A DNA stretch of 64,000 bases from CAZLFQ01 sp964558975 (lineage in GTDB: Bacteria > Pseudomonadota > Alphaproteobacteria > Rickettsiales > Midichloriaceae): the NCBI GenBank assembly GCA_964558975.1, contig CAZLFQ010000001.1:186001-250000 (forward strand). Reading direction: 5' to 3'. The stretch's first letter is position 1; every line of letters begins with the position of its first letter. Positions 18,448 to 28,131 of this stretch are shown piece after piece. The position numbers were made by a program, and so were the translations under genes. Under the pieces are notes generated by a model that was not told the origin of the DNA, did not search any database, and saw only the letters and a list, made by a program, of their open reading frames with translations.

Positions 18448-19698
18448 ATGACAGAGCTTCCATTATTTCAAAATAAACCAACGATTCCAGAGTTCTCAGT
18501 TTCCGAGATATCTGAAGTTTTAAAAATGACGATCGAAGAAACTTTTTCTTATGTTCGAATTAGAGGGGAAATCTCAGGGCTAAAATTACACACTAATGGC
18601 CACATATATTTTAATCTCAAAGATGATAAAGCGGTTTTAAATTCAGTTTGCTGGAAAGGCACTGCTGCATCACTGCCATTTAAACCTGAAGACGGATTAG
18701 AAGTAATCTGTTCGGGAAAAATCACTACTTATGCAGCTAGATCAAATTATCAGCTTACAGTAAGCAAAATAGAAGTTGCTGGTGTTGGAGCTTTACTTGC
18801 TCTTTTGGAAAAGCGTAAGCAAAAATTAGCAGCCGAAGGTTTGTTTGATGAAGATCGCAAAAAAACTCTCCCATTCTTGCCAAAAGTTATTGGTGTTATT
18901 ACATCGCCAACAGGTGCTGTTATTCAAGATATTCTGCACCGTATTCAAGATAGATACCCTGTGCACGTATTAGTTTGGGGAGTGCTAGTGCAAGGGCAGG
19001 AGGCTGCAAAACAAGTTGCTGAAGCTATTCATGGATTCAATAATTTGCCTGATAATTTGCCTAAGCCAGATATTTTAATTGTGGCGAGGGGTGGTGGGTC
19101 AATTGAAGATTTAATGCCATTTAATGAAGAGATTGTAATTAGAGCTGTTGCAGAATCGCAAATACCAATTATCTCTGCTGTAGGCCACGAAACTGATACA
19201 ACGCTAATTGATTTCGTGTCTGACAGGCGTGCGCCAACCCCAACTGCTGCAGCAGAAATGGCAGTGCCAGTTAGAAAAGAATTGCTAAATGCAGTTAAAC
19301 AGTTTGGATTGAGGATTAAAGTTTCGTTACCTAATTTAGTCAAGATTCATGAAAATAGATTGCAAAGATGTTCTGGTGTGCTGGCGCAGTTTGCATCTAG
19401 TTTGCAAATTAAGGCCGAGAGGGTATCTAATACGAAAAAAATGATGAAAAGTGCATTGGATATGGTTCTAAGCAAGAGTTGCAACAATATTGAGATACTT
19501 TCAAAATTGTTGGAAAGCTATCATTATAAAAAGGTATTAGCTCGTGGCTTCGCGATAGTTAAGGATGGAGAAAAAATACTCCATAGTGCCAGCCAAATCC
19601 TTCCAAACAGAAAATTAGAGATCGAGTTCGCAGACGGCCAAACTTCTGTTTATACTGATATTAAAAAAGTTTCTGGGCAAGGAAGCCTATTTGACTAA
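18448..19698 (+). CDS. xseA: Exodeoxyribonuclease VII large subunit
   Basis: 416 residues. Catalytic subunit of the single-strand exonuclease that trims recombination and repair intermediates; it needs the small subunit XseB, which is not in this window. The N-terminal OB-fold is seen in FSYVRIRGEISGLKLHTNGH. The catalytic region has GVITSPTGAVIQDILHRI, ARGGGSIEDLMPFNEE and SAVGHETDTTLIDFVSDRRA. A coiled-coil stretch follows. Ends at the stem of a probable terminator. Confidence 0.96.
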   Translation: MTELPLFQNKPTIPEFSVSEISEVLKMTIEETFSYVRIRGEISGLKLHTNGHIYFNLKDDKAVLNSVCWKGTAASLPFKPEDGLEVICSGKITTYAARSNYQLTVSKIEVAGVGALLALLEKRKQKLAAEGLFDEDRKKTLPFLPKVIGVITSPTGAVIQDILHRIQDRYPVHVLVWGVLVQGQEAAKQVAEAIHGFNNLPDNLPKPDILIVARGGGSIEDLMPFNEEIVIRAVAESQIPIISAVGHETDTTLIDFVSDRRAPTPTAAAEMAVPVRKELLNAVKQFGLRIKVSLPNLVKIHENRLQRCSGVLAQFASSLQIKAERVSNTKKMMKSALDMVLSKSCNNIEILSKLLESYHYKKVLARGFAIVKDGEKILHSASQILPNRKLEIEFADGQTSVYTDIKKVSGQGSLFD

Positions 19699-19724
19699 AT
19701 GTTGCTGATAAGGCTTTTTTTCTA
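19683..19724 (+). terminator. Probable terminator after xseA
   Basis: AAGCCTAT overlapping the last codons of xseA pairs with ATAAGGCTT (one bulged A) across a loop of about 19 bases, followed by a T-rich run (seven T). It is imperfect but correctly placed. Confidence 0.5.
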
Positions 19725-19836
19725 ATATTAGCCAAAACATCAATAAAATCAGAGAGAACATTGAACTAAATTCATTAGTAAAATGTAATTTATTATGCTA
19801 ATAGTTGGGAAATAAATAGGTTATTTAGAGGGTGTT

Positions 19837-20418
19837 TTGTCAGTTAATGTTTATAAGTTTTTTAGTAAGTTTCCAGTAATTGATTTAGGCAGTATTAGGC
19901 TCAGAGACCTTATGTTATCTGACAAGGAAGAATATTATTCAATGATGTCAGATCCAGAAGTTGTTAAGTATCTTTCAGATGAAGATATTCCAACATCGGT
20001 TGAATCGGCTGAGCAAGAGATTAAATTTTGGGGTGGGTTATTCTATAGAAAGCAAAGTGTTTTCTGGGCTGTTGCTGATACTAGCAATGATAAATTCATT
20101 GGAACTATTGGTTATAATAGTTGGAATATACATAACTGTAGAGCTGAAATTAGCTACGATTTAATGCGTGAGCATTGGAGAAAAGGAATTATGACCAAAG
20201 CTCTAAATAACGCTCTTATTTTTGGTTTTAAGAACATGGGACTGCTGCGCATAGAAGCTAGAACTATGCTTGGCAATGTTCCATCGCAAAAAATATTAGA
20301 AAAAGTAGGTTTCAAACTCGAAGGCACTCTTAGAAACTATCGAGTGATTCGTGGTGAACCTACAGATGTATTGCTGTACTCTCTCGTAAGATCTGACTTT
20401 GCAGCCTTTTTATCTTAG
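19837..20418 (+). CDS. GNAT N-acetyltransferase, RimJ/RimL type
   Basis: 193 residues, likely TTG start at 19837 with GAGGGTG upstream. Acetyl-CoA-dependent N-acetyltransferase fold: DLGSIRLRDLMLSDKEEYY at the start, FIGTIGYNSW in the core, and REHWRKGIMTKALNNAL as the pyrophosphate-binding loop (RxxGxx variant R-K-G-I-M). IEARTMLGNVPSQKILEKVGF is the classic RimJ/RimL C-terminal segment. The substrate may be a ribosomal protein N-terminus or an antibiotic-like small molecule; this cannot be decided. Its stop overlaps that of the convergent gene by 4 bases. Confidence 0.85.
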   Translation: MSVNVYKFFSKFPVIDLGSIRLRDLMLSDKEEYYSMMSDPEVVKYLSDEDIPTSVESAEQEIKFWGGLFYRKQSVFWAVADTSNDKFIGTIGYNSWNIHNCRAEISYDLMREHWRKGIMTKALNNALIFGFKNMGLLRIEARTMLGNVPSQKILEKVGFKLEGTLRNYRVIRGEPTDVLLYSLVRSDFAAFLS

Positions 20419-23180
20419 CCAGCTGGCGGTGGTGGCGGAGGTGTTTCTGTAATAACGCAAGCGTTAGAATATGTAGCTTCTCCATATTTATCTATAACGC
20501 GTGTTGGTGGAACGTTTGCAATATACCAAACATAGTCTTTACCATTTGTTCCAGTGCCAGCAACGAATGGAGCTAAAGGAGTTGCAATTATCGCCATTAT
20601 TTCTGCGCTTGTTAAATTCAGATTTCTTTGATTCCATGCTTTAGTAGCTTCAGCAAGCAATTTAGCATCAAGAGTTGCTTTTACAGCAACAAAATCTGTA
20701 TAACGAGCATTACATTGAGCTCCAGTTACAGCGGGAGATTTATCACAAATTAGAGTTTGTGTATAATCATATACGCTGTTTTTCTTTCTTACAGAATAGC
20801 CTAACTCCTCACTACAAATACCTGTGTCAGTTGTGCTGGGTACAGTTTCTTCCCACAAAGCAAAAGCGCTTTCAGCTAGGGGTTCTGTTATTGCATCGAT
20901 TGTCAAAGCACCGCTAGAACTGGAACAATACTCTCCGTAGTGCGGTTTTCTACAAGTGTCACTAAAACTAGGTACTTCACCTCTTTTAACTGCATAATAT
21001 TCTGCAATTGTTTTGAAAGCCCATTCACCTGCATTTGCATCAAGACAAACTCTATCCCCATTACCTGCTCTTACCTTTTTCACAGATCCTGGACAATATA
21101 ACTTCATTGCGTCTGGCTGATTGTTTCCTTTAGCAAGAGGGGCGCATCTTGGGTTGTTATTAGGGTTTTCATTATCATTGCTTTGGTCTGGCACTTTTGC
21201 ACAATAATCCCTATTTCTTTCTCCTGATGGGATGAAATGAGTTCTACCTATATTATCGCACAATCCTGCAGTCCTTACAGGCATACAAATTCTCTCACTT
21301 TCAGAGTAATCTAAGCCAGAAGTGTATCTACCAAATAAAATATTACCATCAGCATCAAGCGTAGGAATCATTGTAGTGAATTCAAGACCATAGAATTTTT
21401 TGCTATCTCTTAAATATCCCTGTGGTTCTGCTGTTTTATCTCTTGATCTATATTTTTTACCATCTACTTCGCAGACTACATCTCCTTTAGCTTTTTTTGA
21501 AGTTATGTGCCCGTCATCATCAAGTCGGTAAAACTCACCGCTTGTACCATAGTGAACATCTTTATCGTTTTCATCTTTGCAAAAACCATCTCCTTCAGAG
21601 TAGTTACCTTCATATGGCGGGAGTGAGATGTTGGGATAATATTCTCTGACTAGAGAGTCATTATCATTTTCAAAAGGAATTTGTAGTCTTTTTTTAAGTT
21701 TAATAGGCTCTTTTGATAATTTTGAGTCATCAGAACACTCATAGAATTTCTCCTCACTCTTATTGAAGCATGCGTCCTCTCCGTCTTTATCAATGTAATG
21801 AGCTTTTCTTGAGCCATCATCTGCAGTCTTAGCAAAGCTTACTTGTGCTGCAGGGAATTTAGTTCTAGTCAAAGGGTGTTTATAAACTTTTGATTCAGAA
21901 ACTATAGTTAAACCAGAGTGTTCTAGAGTTGGTCTATCGACACAACCCATTAGCTTGTTAGTGCCGCAGAAATTTAATGGTGTAAGACTTCTTTCATCAT
22001 CTGGTAATCTAAAATTAGGGTCTTTTTCACATGCACAAACTTTGCTTGGATTATTTGCAGGCACTTGGGCGCAGAATTCAATGTTGGAATAGCCCTCAAG
22101 GTTCATTTTTCCACATGATTTGATATTGTTGTCGTAATCTGCTCTATAAAATTGGTATCTTAATTCTAAAGAGATTGCTGTACCTTGCGTAATTGAACCA
22201 TCTGGGTTTCTAATCGGGCTGACCGCACCACCTGTCATTACAACCATTGGCTTATCAAAGGTACTTCCTCTTTCAACTAGGCTTTTTTTAGCTTTATCAC
22301 ATGAAGATGCGCTTGAATCAAGGCATAGACTTGTATCTACTTTGGGCGCAATCTCAGCAGGAACTACGGAATTGAAAACATCTGGCCCAGGTAAATTTGG
22401 TTCGTCTACGCATCCAATAAGTGCTGATGATGCATCACCGAAATAACTATTACAACCACCAGCAGCATTTACTACGTAAGCGCATACTTTGCTTCTGGTA
22501 CTATTGTTGGTATTGCTACCATGGGCGAACTTTTCATTACGCTTGGTTCTCTTTAAGCATACATGGTGTCCCCAAGCTGTACCTCTTAATATCTTCTTAC
22601 CAGTATCTCCATCGTTTGGTACAACATCAGAATTAGTAAATACCATTTGGTAATGATCTCCCCAATGTGTTCCATTAGGGTTGCCATTATCATCTTCAGA
22701 CCAGTTACAGTGCCAAGTTCCAGTCCCGCTCCAAACCCATCTATCAGAGCAATAATCGCGGCCAACAACATATTCAACTTCGCCTTCCGCTTCAGTACTG
22801 TCTTGGCGCATTACATACATCCTCTCATTTACAGAAGGGAATCTAGATCTGCATTCAGATGCAACTCCTTTGCTATCTCTATATTTATATCCCCATACGT
22901 CATTAAATGTACCCAGATACTTTGTTGCAGTTGAATTATCGAGAAAGCTATTTAGCGAGGCACCATCTCCTTTACCAGATATCTGCCACAAACATTCAGT
23001 TCCATCTAAAATGTTGATGTAATCATTGCAGTTACCTTCTTTACCACTTTTTTCCTCATTGATACTACACTCGTCCATTCCCCCATCTTCTTTGCTATGA
23101 TTATCTGCGCATTGCGCCATGTCATAATTGAAGATGAACATAAGCAATAAAAAAAGTGTAAAAAATAAATTTTTCATCAT
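20415..23180 (-). CDS. Large cysteine-rich exported protein linked to VirB4
   Basis: 921 residues starting with a clear signal peptide (MMKNLFFTLFLLLMFIFNY). The rest has no membrane helices but 35 cysteines spread over its whole length, many in C-V-D-x-P or V-C-x contexts (GCVDEPNLPG, GCVDRPTLEH, CAPLAKGN), and a C-terminal run of six prolines. Its ATG overlaps the stop of the VirB4 gene (ATGA), so the two are translationally coupled. The Cys-rich style recalls the extended extracytoplasmic parts of rickettsial VirB6-like proteins, but the polytopic VirB6 core is absent. I infer a periplasmic or surface component or substrate of the type IV system. Confidence 0.75.
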   Translation of the reverse strand: MMKNLFFTLFLLLMFIFNYDMAQCADNHSKEDGGMDECSINEEKSGKEGNCNDYINILDGTECLWQISGKGDGASLNSFLDNSTATKYLGTFNDVWGYKYRDSKGVASECRSRFPSVNERMYVMRQDSTEAEGEVEYVVGRDYCSDRWVWSGTGTWHCNWSEDDNGNPNGTHWGDHYQMVFTNSDVVPNDGDTGKKILRGTAWGHHVCLKRTKRNEKFAHGSNTNNSTRSKVCAYVVNAAGGCNSYFGDASSALIGCVDEPNLPGPDVFNSVVPAEIAPKVDTSLCLDSSASSCDKAKKSLVERGSTFDKPMVVMTGGAVSPIRNPDGSITQGTAISLELRYQFYRADYDNNIKSCGKMNLEGYSNIEFCAQVPANNPSKVCACEKDPNFRLPDDERSLTPLNFCGTNKLMGCVDRPTLEHSGLTIVSESKVYKHPLTRTKFPAAQVSFAKTADDGSRKAHYIDKDGEDACFNKSEEKFYECSDDSKLSKEPIKLKKRLQIPFENDNDSLVREYYPNISLPPYEGNYSEGDGFCKDENDKDVHYGTSGEFYRLDDDGHITSKKAKGDVVCEVDGKKYRSRDKTAEPQGYLRDSKKFYGLEFTTMIPTLDADGNILFGRYTSGLDYSESERICMPVRTAGLCDNIGRTHFIPSGERNRDYCAKVPDQSNDNENPNNNPRCAPLAKGNNQPDAMKLYCPGSVKKVRAGNGDRVCLDANAGEWAFKTIAEYYAVKRGEVPSFSDTCRKPHYGEYCSSSSGALTIDAITEPLAESAFALWEETVPSTTDTGICSEELGYSVRKKNSVYDYTQTLICDKSPAVTGAQCNARYTDFVAVKATLDAKLLAEATKAWNQRNLNLTSAEIMAIIATPLAPFVAGTGTNGKDYVWYIANVPPTRVIDKYGEATYSNACVITETPPPPPPAG

Positions 23181-25468
23181 GATACCAATATATTTAGTTC
23201 ATCCTGAAGTTCTTTTAGAGGCAGTGATAACACAAGAGATACGTTGTCTTGTTTTAACACAAACATTCTTTTATCATTTGAATAACTTTTAACTTTATGA
23301 AGTTCAGTTTCAGTTAGGCCAAATGATTTTTTAAAATATTTATCTGCAAATTTGTCAGATAAAAATATCTGTAGACCGTAATATTTAACATGTTGGTAGA
23401 AGTCTTTGAAGTGGGATGATTCAGAAGGTTTCTCAGTTGAAAGTAAAGCTACCGCATTATTTCTATTCACATTTGCTAGCCAATCACCAAAAAGGTGGCA
23501 ATAAGATGGAATATCGTACACCATAAACGATCTGTTCATTGCAATCACTGTTGGTTTGCCATCAAGACATTTGCCAATTTTATGTAGAAGTATTCCCAAG
23601 TACGAGTTGAAGAGTTGCATGTCGGTTTCTAATTCAGAAATATTTATACCAATGATATTTTCAGAATCAAAAAACTTTAACTCATCTCCAAATGGCGAGA
23701 ATAAATTTGTAAATCTCTCAGAGCCAACACACTGATTGAAACGCTCTATTAGATTTTTATCCCCAGAATCGTTGATGATTTTTTTAAGTAGTTCGAGTTT
23801 ATTAGGTTCTGGGTCTTGAATTAGCTTCTTAGCGATAGCTTCGAATAGATCATGAACAACTTTTGTTGAAGCTGCGCTTGGATAGATTGCGTGAATTAAC
23901 CAATCTTTATAATAGTCTTCAATGTTTCCAAAGTTATCTAAGTCAAAAGGATTTAATTTAAAAGGTGCTGGCTGGTCTGCAGTTACTTTAAAATATTTTC
24001 CGCCCAATGCCTCTATGTAATTTTGTGATTTTCCTTCTACGTCTATGTAAATTATTCTGGGCACAAGGCGAGTTGATTGAGCTAAGAAAAATCTCATAAA
24101 CGTTGTTTTTCCAGACCTTGCAGGCCCAACTATTAATGTATTCCCATTCCCATTTTTGTTATGGAAATTAAAGTAGTAAGGTGAGCCATCAACTTTCCTA
24201 AGTAATGAAACTGGTGCCCCCCACTTTGTACCCCTGTAACTTCCAGCAGTTTTAGAATGTATATTTGTAAACAAGCCAATTTTGCTTGTTGGTAGATATG
24301 AGAAACGAGATAGATATTTAAAGTTCCCCGGTAGTTGCGACCAAAATAGGCGAGGGAGGTTGAAATCTTCGCGAACGGTTACAAGGCCAATTTCATGGAA
24401 TGTTTTGACGGCTTGCAGAGTCTTGCTTTCAAAAAATTTAGGGTCGTCACTATGAATTAGAATAGTAGTTTGTTGCTTGCAATAATCAGTTGCCTTGCCA
24501 GTTGAGCCTTCGACAAGTTCTTTTATTCCAGTAAGCTCAGATATAACTTCGGCTTTATTAATTTTATAGTAATCCATGTATTCTTCAAATTTCGGCTTCA
24601 CTTCTTGGTGAGGAACAAAGCAAATTGCTTGAGATATAATGAATTGAGTACCTGATTGTAGAATCCTATCAAGCATTTCATCTGGAATTTCAACCTGATC
24701 TTTTAGTGTAAACATAGCAGCATACTGCCTTTCAGATATGCCGATTACTTCAGCAGAATTGAATTTGAAATCAATTTTTACATTTGACAGATATTCAGAT
24801 AAATCCTTCACAGGAAGCGGTGTTCTTCTTTGGGTTAGATGAATTAAATGATAATAGAAGAATAATGGTTCTGATAAATACCCTTTGTTAGTTTTAACTA
24901 GGGATAGTCTTTTAGAACCGAATTTTTTAAGTGCGCCAACAATACTTGTTACAACATCCGTAAGTTCTGCATTTGCCTGATCTAAAAATGCTAAGGTATC
25001 TTTTTTATAGAGGGGGAAAATTAATGATTTAAATAACTTTGATAAATCAAATAATTTATGAGTAGGCCCTTGTTTTACAATTGTAATGTATAGAGTGTTT
25101 GTGAGCTGTTTATCCCAATTATTTTTTTTGCACCATTTGTCATTTAATAATTTTGCGAAGCCAAATGGCAAGTGGCCAGATGGCATTAGGTTTTTTCTGC
25201 TGCGAATAGTATGTAGGTGCACAGAGTATGAAAAATCTGGGATGCTTTTTCTTATTGTATCTCGCACCAGTTGGCGAAGTTCAATTTCTTCACTTGCATC
25301 TAAAGTTTTATTCTCGAATCCAACTACCTCAATAACTTGAAGAAGATTTCCATCTTTTGTTATAAGTGTGTTGAAATCATAATGTGATGACACGGGTACA
25401 AAATCGGCCAAAGGCGGCAAAGGAAGGGCTACCCGATCAATATTTGGAAGTGAATTTTTATCCAGCAC
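23177..25468 (-). CDS. virB4: VirB4-family type IV secretion ATPase, divergent
   Basis: 763 residues, GTG start at 25468. VirB4 ATPases energise pilus and channel assembly at the inner membrane. The N-terminal CagE/VirB4 domain is followed by a P-loop domain with an intact Walker A (GPARSGKTT, about residues 447-455) and RIIYIDVEGKSQ. Where active VirB4 proteins have the Walker B Asp-Glu of a VLDEAW-type motif, this one reads VIAMNRSFMVYD (near residue 640), so the catalytic Glu appears lost. Rickettsiales often carry two VirB4 copies; this is probably the divergent one. Coupled to the downstream Cys-rich gene. Confidence 0.9.
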   Translation of the reverse strand: MLDKNSLPNIDRVALPLPPLADFVPVSSHYDFNTLITKDGNLLQVIEVVGFENKTLDASEEIELRQLVRDTIRKSIPDFSYSVHLHTIRSRKNLMPSGHLPFGFAKLLNDKWCKKNNWDKQLTNTLYITIVKQGPTHKLFDLSKLFKSLIFPLYKKDTLAFLDQANAELTDVVTSIVGALKKFGSKRLSLVKTNKGYLSEPLFFYYHLIHLTQRRTPLPVKDLSEYLSNVKIDFKFNSAEVIGISERQYAAMFTLKDQVEIPDEMLDRILQSGTQFIISQAICFVPHQEVKPKFEEYMDYYKINKAEVISELTGIKELVEGSTGKATDYCKQQTTILIHSDDPKFFESKTLQAVKTFHEIGLVTVREDFNLPRLFWSQLPGNFKYLSRFSYLPTSKIGLFTNIHSKTAGSYRGTKWGAPVSLLRKVDGSPYYFNFHNKNGNGNTLIVGPARSGKTTFMRFFLAQSTRLVPRIIYIDVEGKSQNYIEALGGKYFKVTADQPAPFKLNPFDLDNFGNIEDYYKDWLIHAIYPSAASTKVVHDLFEAIAKKLIQDPEPNKLELLKKIINDSGDKNLIERFNQCVGSERFTNLFSPFGDELKFFDSENIIGINISELETDMQLFNSYLGILLHKIGKCLDGKPTVIAMNRSFMVYDIPSYCHLFGDWLANVNRNNAVALLSTEKPSESSHFKDFYQHVKYYGLQIFLSDKFADKYFKKSFGLTETELHKVKSYSNDKRMFVLKQDNVSLVLSLPLKELQDELNILVS

Positions 25469-25489
25469 TAATTCATAAGCGAAAAGTTA

Positions 25490-25504
25490 TCTAATAATTA
25501 GATT
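25490..25504. repeat. 15-bp inverted repeat before virB4
   Basis: ATCTAAT-A-ATTAGAT, perfect 7-bp arms around one base, 22 bases upstream of the virB4 start codon. Could be an operator or a transcript hairpin occluding the weak virB4 start. Only AT pairs dominate, so chance is possible. Confidence 0.3.
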
Positions 25505-25535
25505 AAACCTATGGAAAATAAGGTCAACTGATTAT

Positions 25536-28121
25536 TTACATACCTAAATTAGAAACAACATTCTTACCATCATTAGTAACTGCCCTAACGCGTAAAGTGT
25601 GATCAATATCGAAAGTTACAGAGAATTTCATACCTTCTTGCGTATAATGTTGGCCATTTGCTAAGTTAGAGTTAGCGTGCGCTACAAGGTCTTTTACATA
25701 GTTGGCTCCAACTTTTTGCCCGATTCTCAGCAAATATCCAGTATCAACTTGAGCCCATAAAAGAGGCAATCCGTTGCTGTTTCCATAGACACTAATCCCT
25801 AAAAGGTTGAGAACAACTTGTGGAAATGATAGACCCCAGCATTGATGTTGAGATTGAACAATCGCCATTTTAAAAGATTCTTCCAAGTGTGGTTCTATTT
25901 TATTGTCACCTGATGCGTGAAATACTAGTATTTTTTGATGTGCTTCGCGAATTTTAGTTTTCAAATAATTTTGAGTTTTCTCACTTAGATTGGTTGTTTT
26001 GTGAGAGGTAGTGATAGATGAGATAGGTTTACCTTTTTTTATTACGTTATCTATTCTGGCTGCGGCAAATAAATTACTTATCTCGACAAAGAAATCAATT
26101 GACGAATTGTAATCTGAGCATCTTGTGTTAAATGCTTTGTCTGAGAACTCTTTAAAAACAGGATCTGTGAATTCTGCATATTTTTCTGGGATCTTGTTCG
26201 AAACTTTTACTATGTTGCTGAAGTTATTTTCTAATTCGTCTTTTAATTTACACTTAAGTAATTTTACTAAAAAATTCTCAATAGGTTTATAAACCTTAAT
26301 ATTATAAGCATTCATGTACTGTAATAGGGAAACAATTTCTGTTAAATCCCAATTTTCTTCTATATCTTTTTCTCTTTTTAAAAGAGTAGCTAGTATCTTT
26401 TGTTCTAATAATTCTCTCACCACTTTTTTTGCTGCCAAATTAGCTTTGTCATGATAGTCATCAATTTTAGAAAAGAATTCACCAATTTCCGCTAGCGCAG
26501 GCAATCTAGTTTTAAGGTTGCTAAATGTAGTGACAAAAAGATCTACTGCCTTATTTAATTGTTCTGTATTTTTAATTTCTTTAACCAGCTCTGGATGTCT
26601 TGAAGCAAAGCTACCAAACTTAGACCAGAAAGCTTTAGACAATTTTGCGGCAACTTCTTTAGGCAATTCAATTAGGCTTTTTTTTAGTATTTTGGGTGTT
26701 TTAAATTTAGGGTTTTCAGCTGCTTTATTTAGATCGGCGCATACTTTTTCTATTATTTGATCACGTAAATCCCTAATTACTGATTGAGCTTTTTCATTAC
26801 CACCCATCTTTAAATCTGCCATTCCAATTAATATTGAAACTTTTTGAAGAGGACTATAGAGTCCTATATTTTCCAAAACCTGTGCTAAAAACTTTTGTAT
26901 ACTTCCCGGATTGTCTTCACTCAACACTACATATTCTAAAGTTCTTATAAGCAAGCTTCTAGCAGCTAAATCTGTTTTGGGATCATTATTTACGAATGAT
27001 CTAAGACAATAAGTAGCTAGGCTTGTAAGTACAGCAGCATACCTGTCTTGCGCTTCATTGAATATGTTGACTATGTATTTCATCATTTGTGCTGCTTGGA
27101 GTGAACTCAAACCAGTAGCCTCAACAACATCGAGCCCTTGTCCTAGAAGAACTCTTGCCTCAACAACTTTTCCAATTTGTGCTTTTAAGTTCTCTAATAG
27201 CCCTGTCAAGCTTGCTTTTTGTAATTGCTCTGTCAAGTCTGCTTTTCGTAGGTCATCTTCATTAAGAGTAACAACTCCCGCTATTTTTGCAATAAACTGA
27301 CTTATGATAACTTTAAGGTTTGGGTTTGTTTTTACGAAGGATGATCTTACTCTTTCAATTTCTCCAAAATCAACACTATCTGGATTTTTTGTTAATACTT
27401 CATCCACATTCATACACTCATCTACTTTTTTTCCAAGAAATTCTAATGCTTGTGTGACCATAACGCGTTTATCTGCGGGAGTAGACTCGATACTATCTTT
27501 TAGAATTTGTATTGAGCTTTTAGCTAAATTACCATTCTGTGTGATGACTTGAGCGCTTCTATATATTACTTCTCTAGCGTTTAATTTTCCCAGAACTTTC
27601 ACAGGCCAAGCGTGGCAAGCTTTATAAAACACATCTGCTAGTTCAGAGGTTTTGAAAAACTTTGATAAATCACTTCCAGAAATGTTGCTCCCTAAATAAA
27701 TAGAGTCGTGAACAACTTCCATGAAATCGTACAGTTCTTCTAAAGAGCGGTTTTCAAATTTATCACCTAAAGACATAAATCCAAGGATGTGACGAATGTC
27801 ATGAATTGATAAGTTTGTAGCAGAATTGAGTTTATATTGTTTTATGTTTTGTGTTGTAATCTGGAGTTCGTCTCTTAACTCTATGAATCTTTGACTTGCC
27901 TCTTGGCCATTATTCTCATTGTCGAATTTATTACATAGCTCATCTATCTGAGTTAATAAGGGTTCACATCCAGCAAGGCCATTTAACTTTTGTAATCTCT
28001 CCCCAACATTGGGCATAAGATCGCTAAACTTTGTCACTAAAATTGTTAGCTGTTGTTTTCCATATAAGCTGCGCGCAGCAATATTAAGCTCTTCTACAAG
28101 ACTTAGTCTTTTTTCCAACAT
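25536..28121 (-). CDS. Unknown 861-residue, mostly helical protein
   Basis: Starts at ATG 28121 with AGGTAAG as ribosome binding site, 10 bases after tgt, and ends 67 bases before virB4. It has no signal peptide and no membrane helix. About the first 690 residues look like a long series of amphipathic helices (repeat-like, with many Leu/Lys/Glu heptads). The last 170 look globular, with a Gly/Trp/His-containing segment (QSQHQCWGLSFPQVVLNLLG) and a beta-rich end. I do not recognise it. Its position between tgt and a type IV ATPase makes a secreted effector or accessory protein a reasonable guess, no more. Confidence 0.75.
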   Translation of the reverse strand: MLEKRLSLVEELNIAARSLYGKQQLTILVTKFSDLMPNVGERLQKLNGLAGCEPLLTQIDELCNKFDNENNGQEASQRFIELRDELQITTQNIKQYKLNSATNLSIHDIRHILGFMSLGDKFENRSLEELYDFMEVVHDSIYLGSNISGSDLSKFFKTSELADVFYKACHAWPVKVLGKLNAREVIYRSAQVITQNGNLAKSSIQILKDSIESTPADKRVMVTQALEFLGKKVDECMNVDEVLTKNPDSVDFGEIERVRSSFVKTNPNLKVIISQFIAKIAGVVTLNEDDLRKADLTEQLQKASLTGLLENLKAQIGKVVEARVLLGQGLDVVEATGLSSLQAAQMMKYIVNIFNEAQDRYAAVLTSLATYCLRSFVNNDPKTDLAARSLLIRTLEYVVLSEDNPGSIQKFLAQVLENIGLYSPLQKVSILIGMADLKMGGNEKAQSVIRDLRDQIIEKVCADLNKAAENPKFKTPKILKKSLIELPKEVAAKLSKAFWSKFGSFASRHPELVKEIKNTEQLNKAVDLFVTTFSNLKTRLPALAEIGEFFSKIDDYHDKANLAAKKVVRELLEQKILATLLKREKDIEENWDLTEIVSLLQYMNAYNIKVYKPIENFLVKLLKCKLKDELENNFSNIVKVSNKIPEKYAEFTDPVFKEFSDKAFNTRCSDYNSSIDFFVEISNLFAAARIDNVIKKGKPISSITTSHKTTNLSEKTQNYLKTKIREAHQKILVFHASGDNKIEPHLEESFKMAIVQSQHQCWGLSFPQVVLNLLGISVYGNSNGLPLLWAQVDTGYLLRIGQKVGANYVKDLVAHANSNLANGQHYTQEGMKFSVTFDIDHTLRVRAVTNDGKNVVSNLGM

Positions 28122-28131
28122 AGTGACTTAC

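Noticed and set aside
25536..28121. IcmF- or Dot/Icm-type secretion component
   Set aside because: No membrane helices and no Walker motif, unlike IcmF; the neighbouring ATPase is of the VirB, not Dot/Icm, type.
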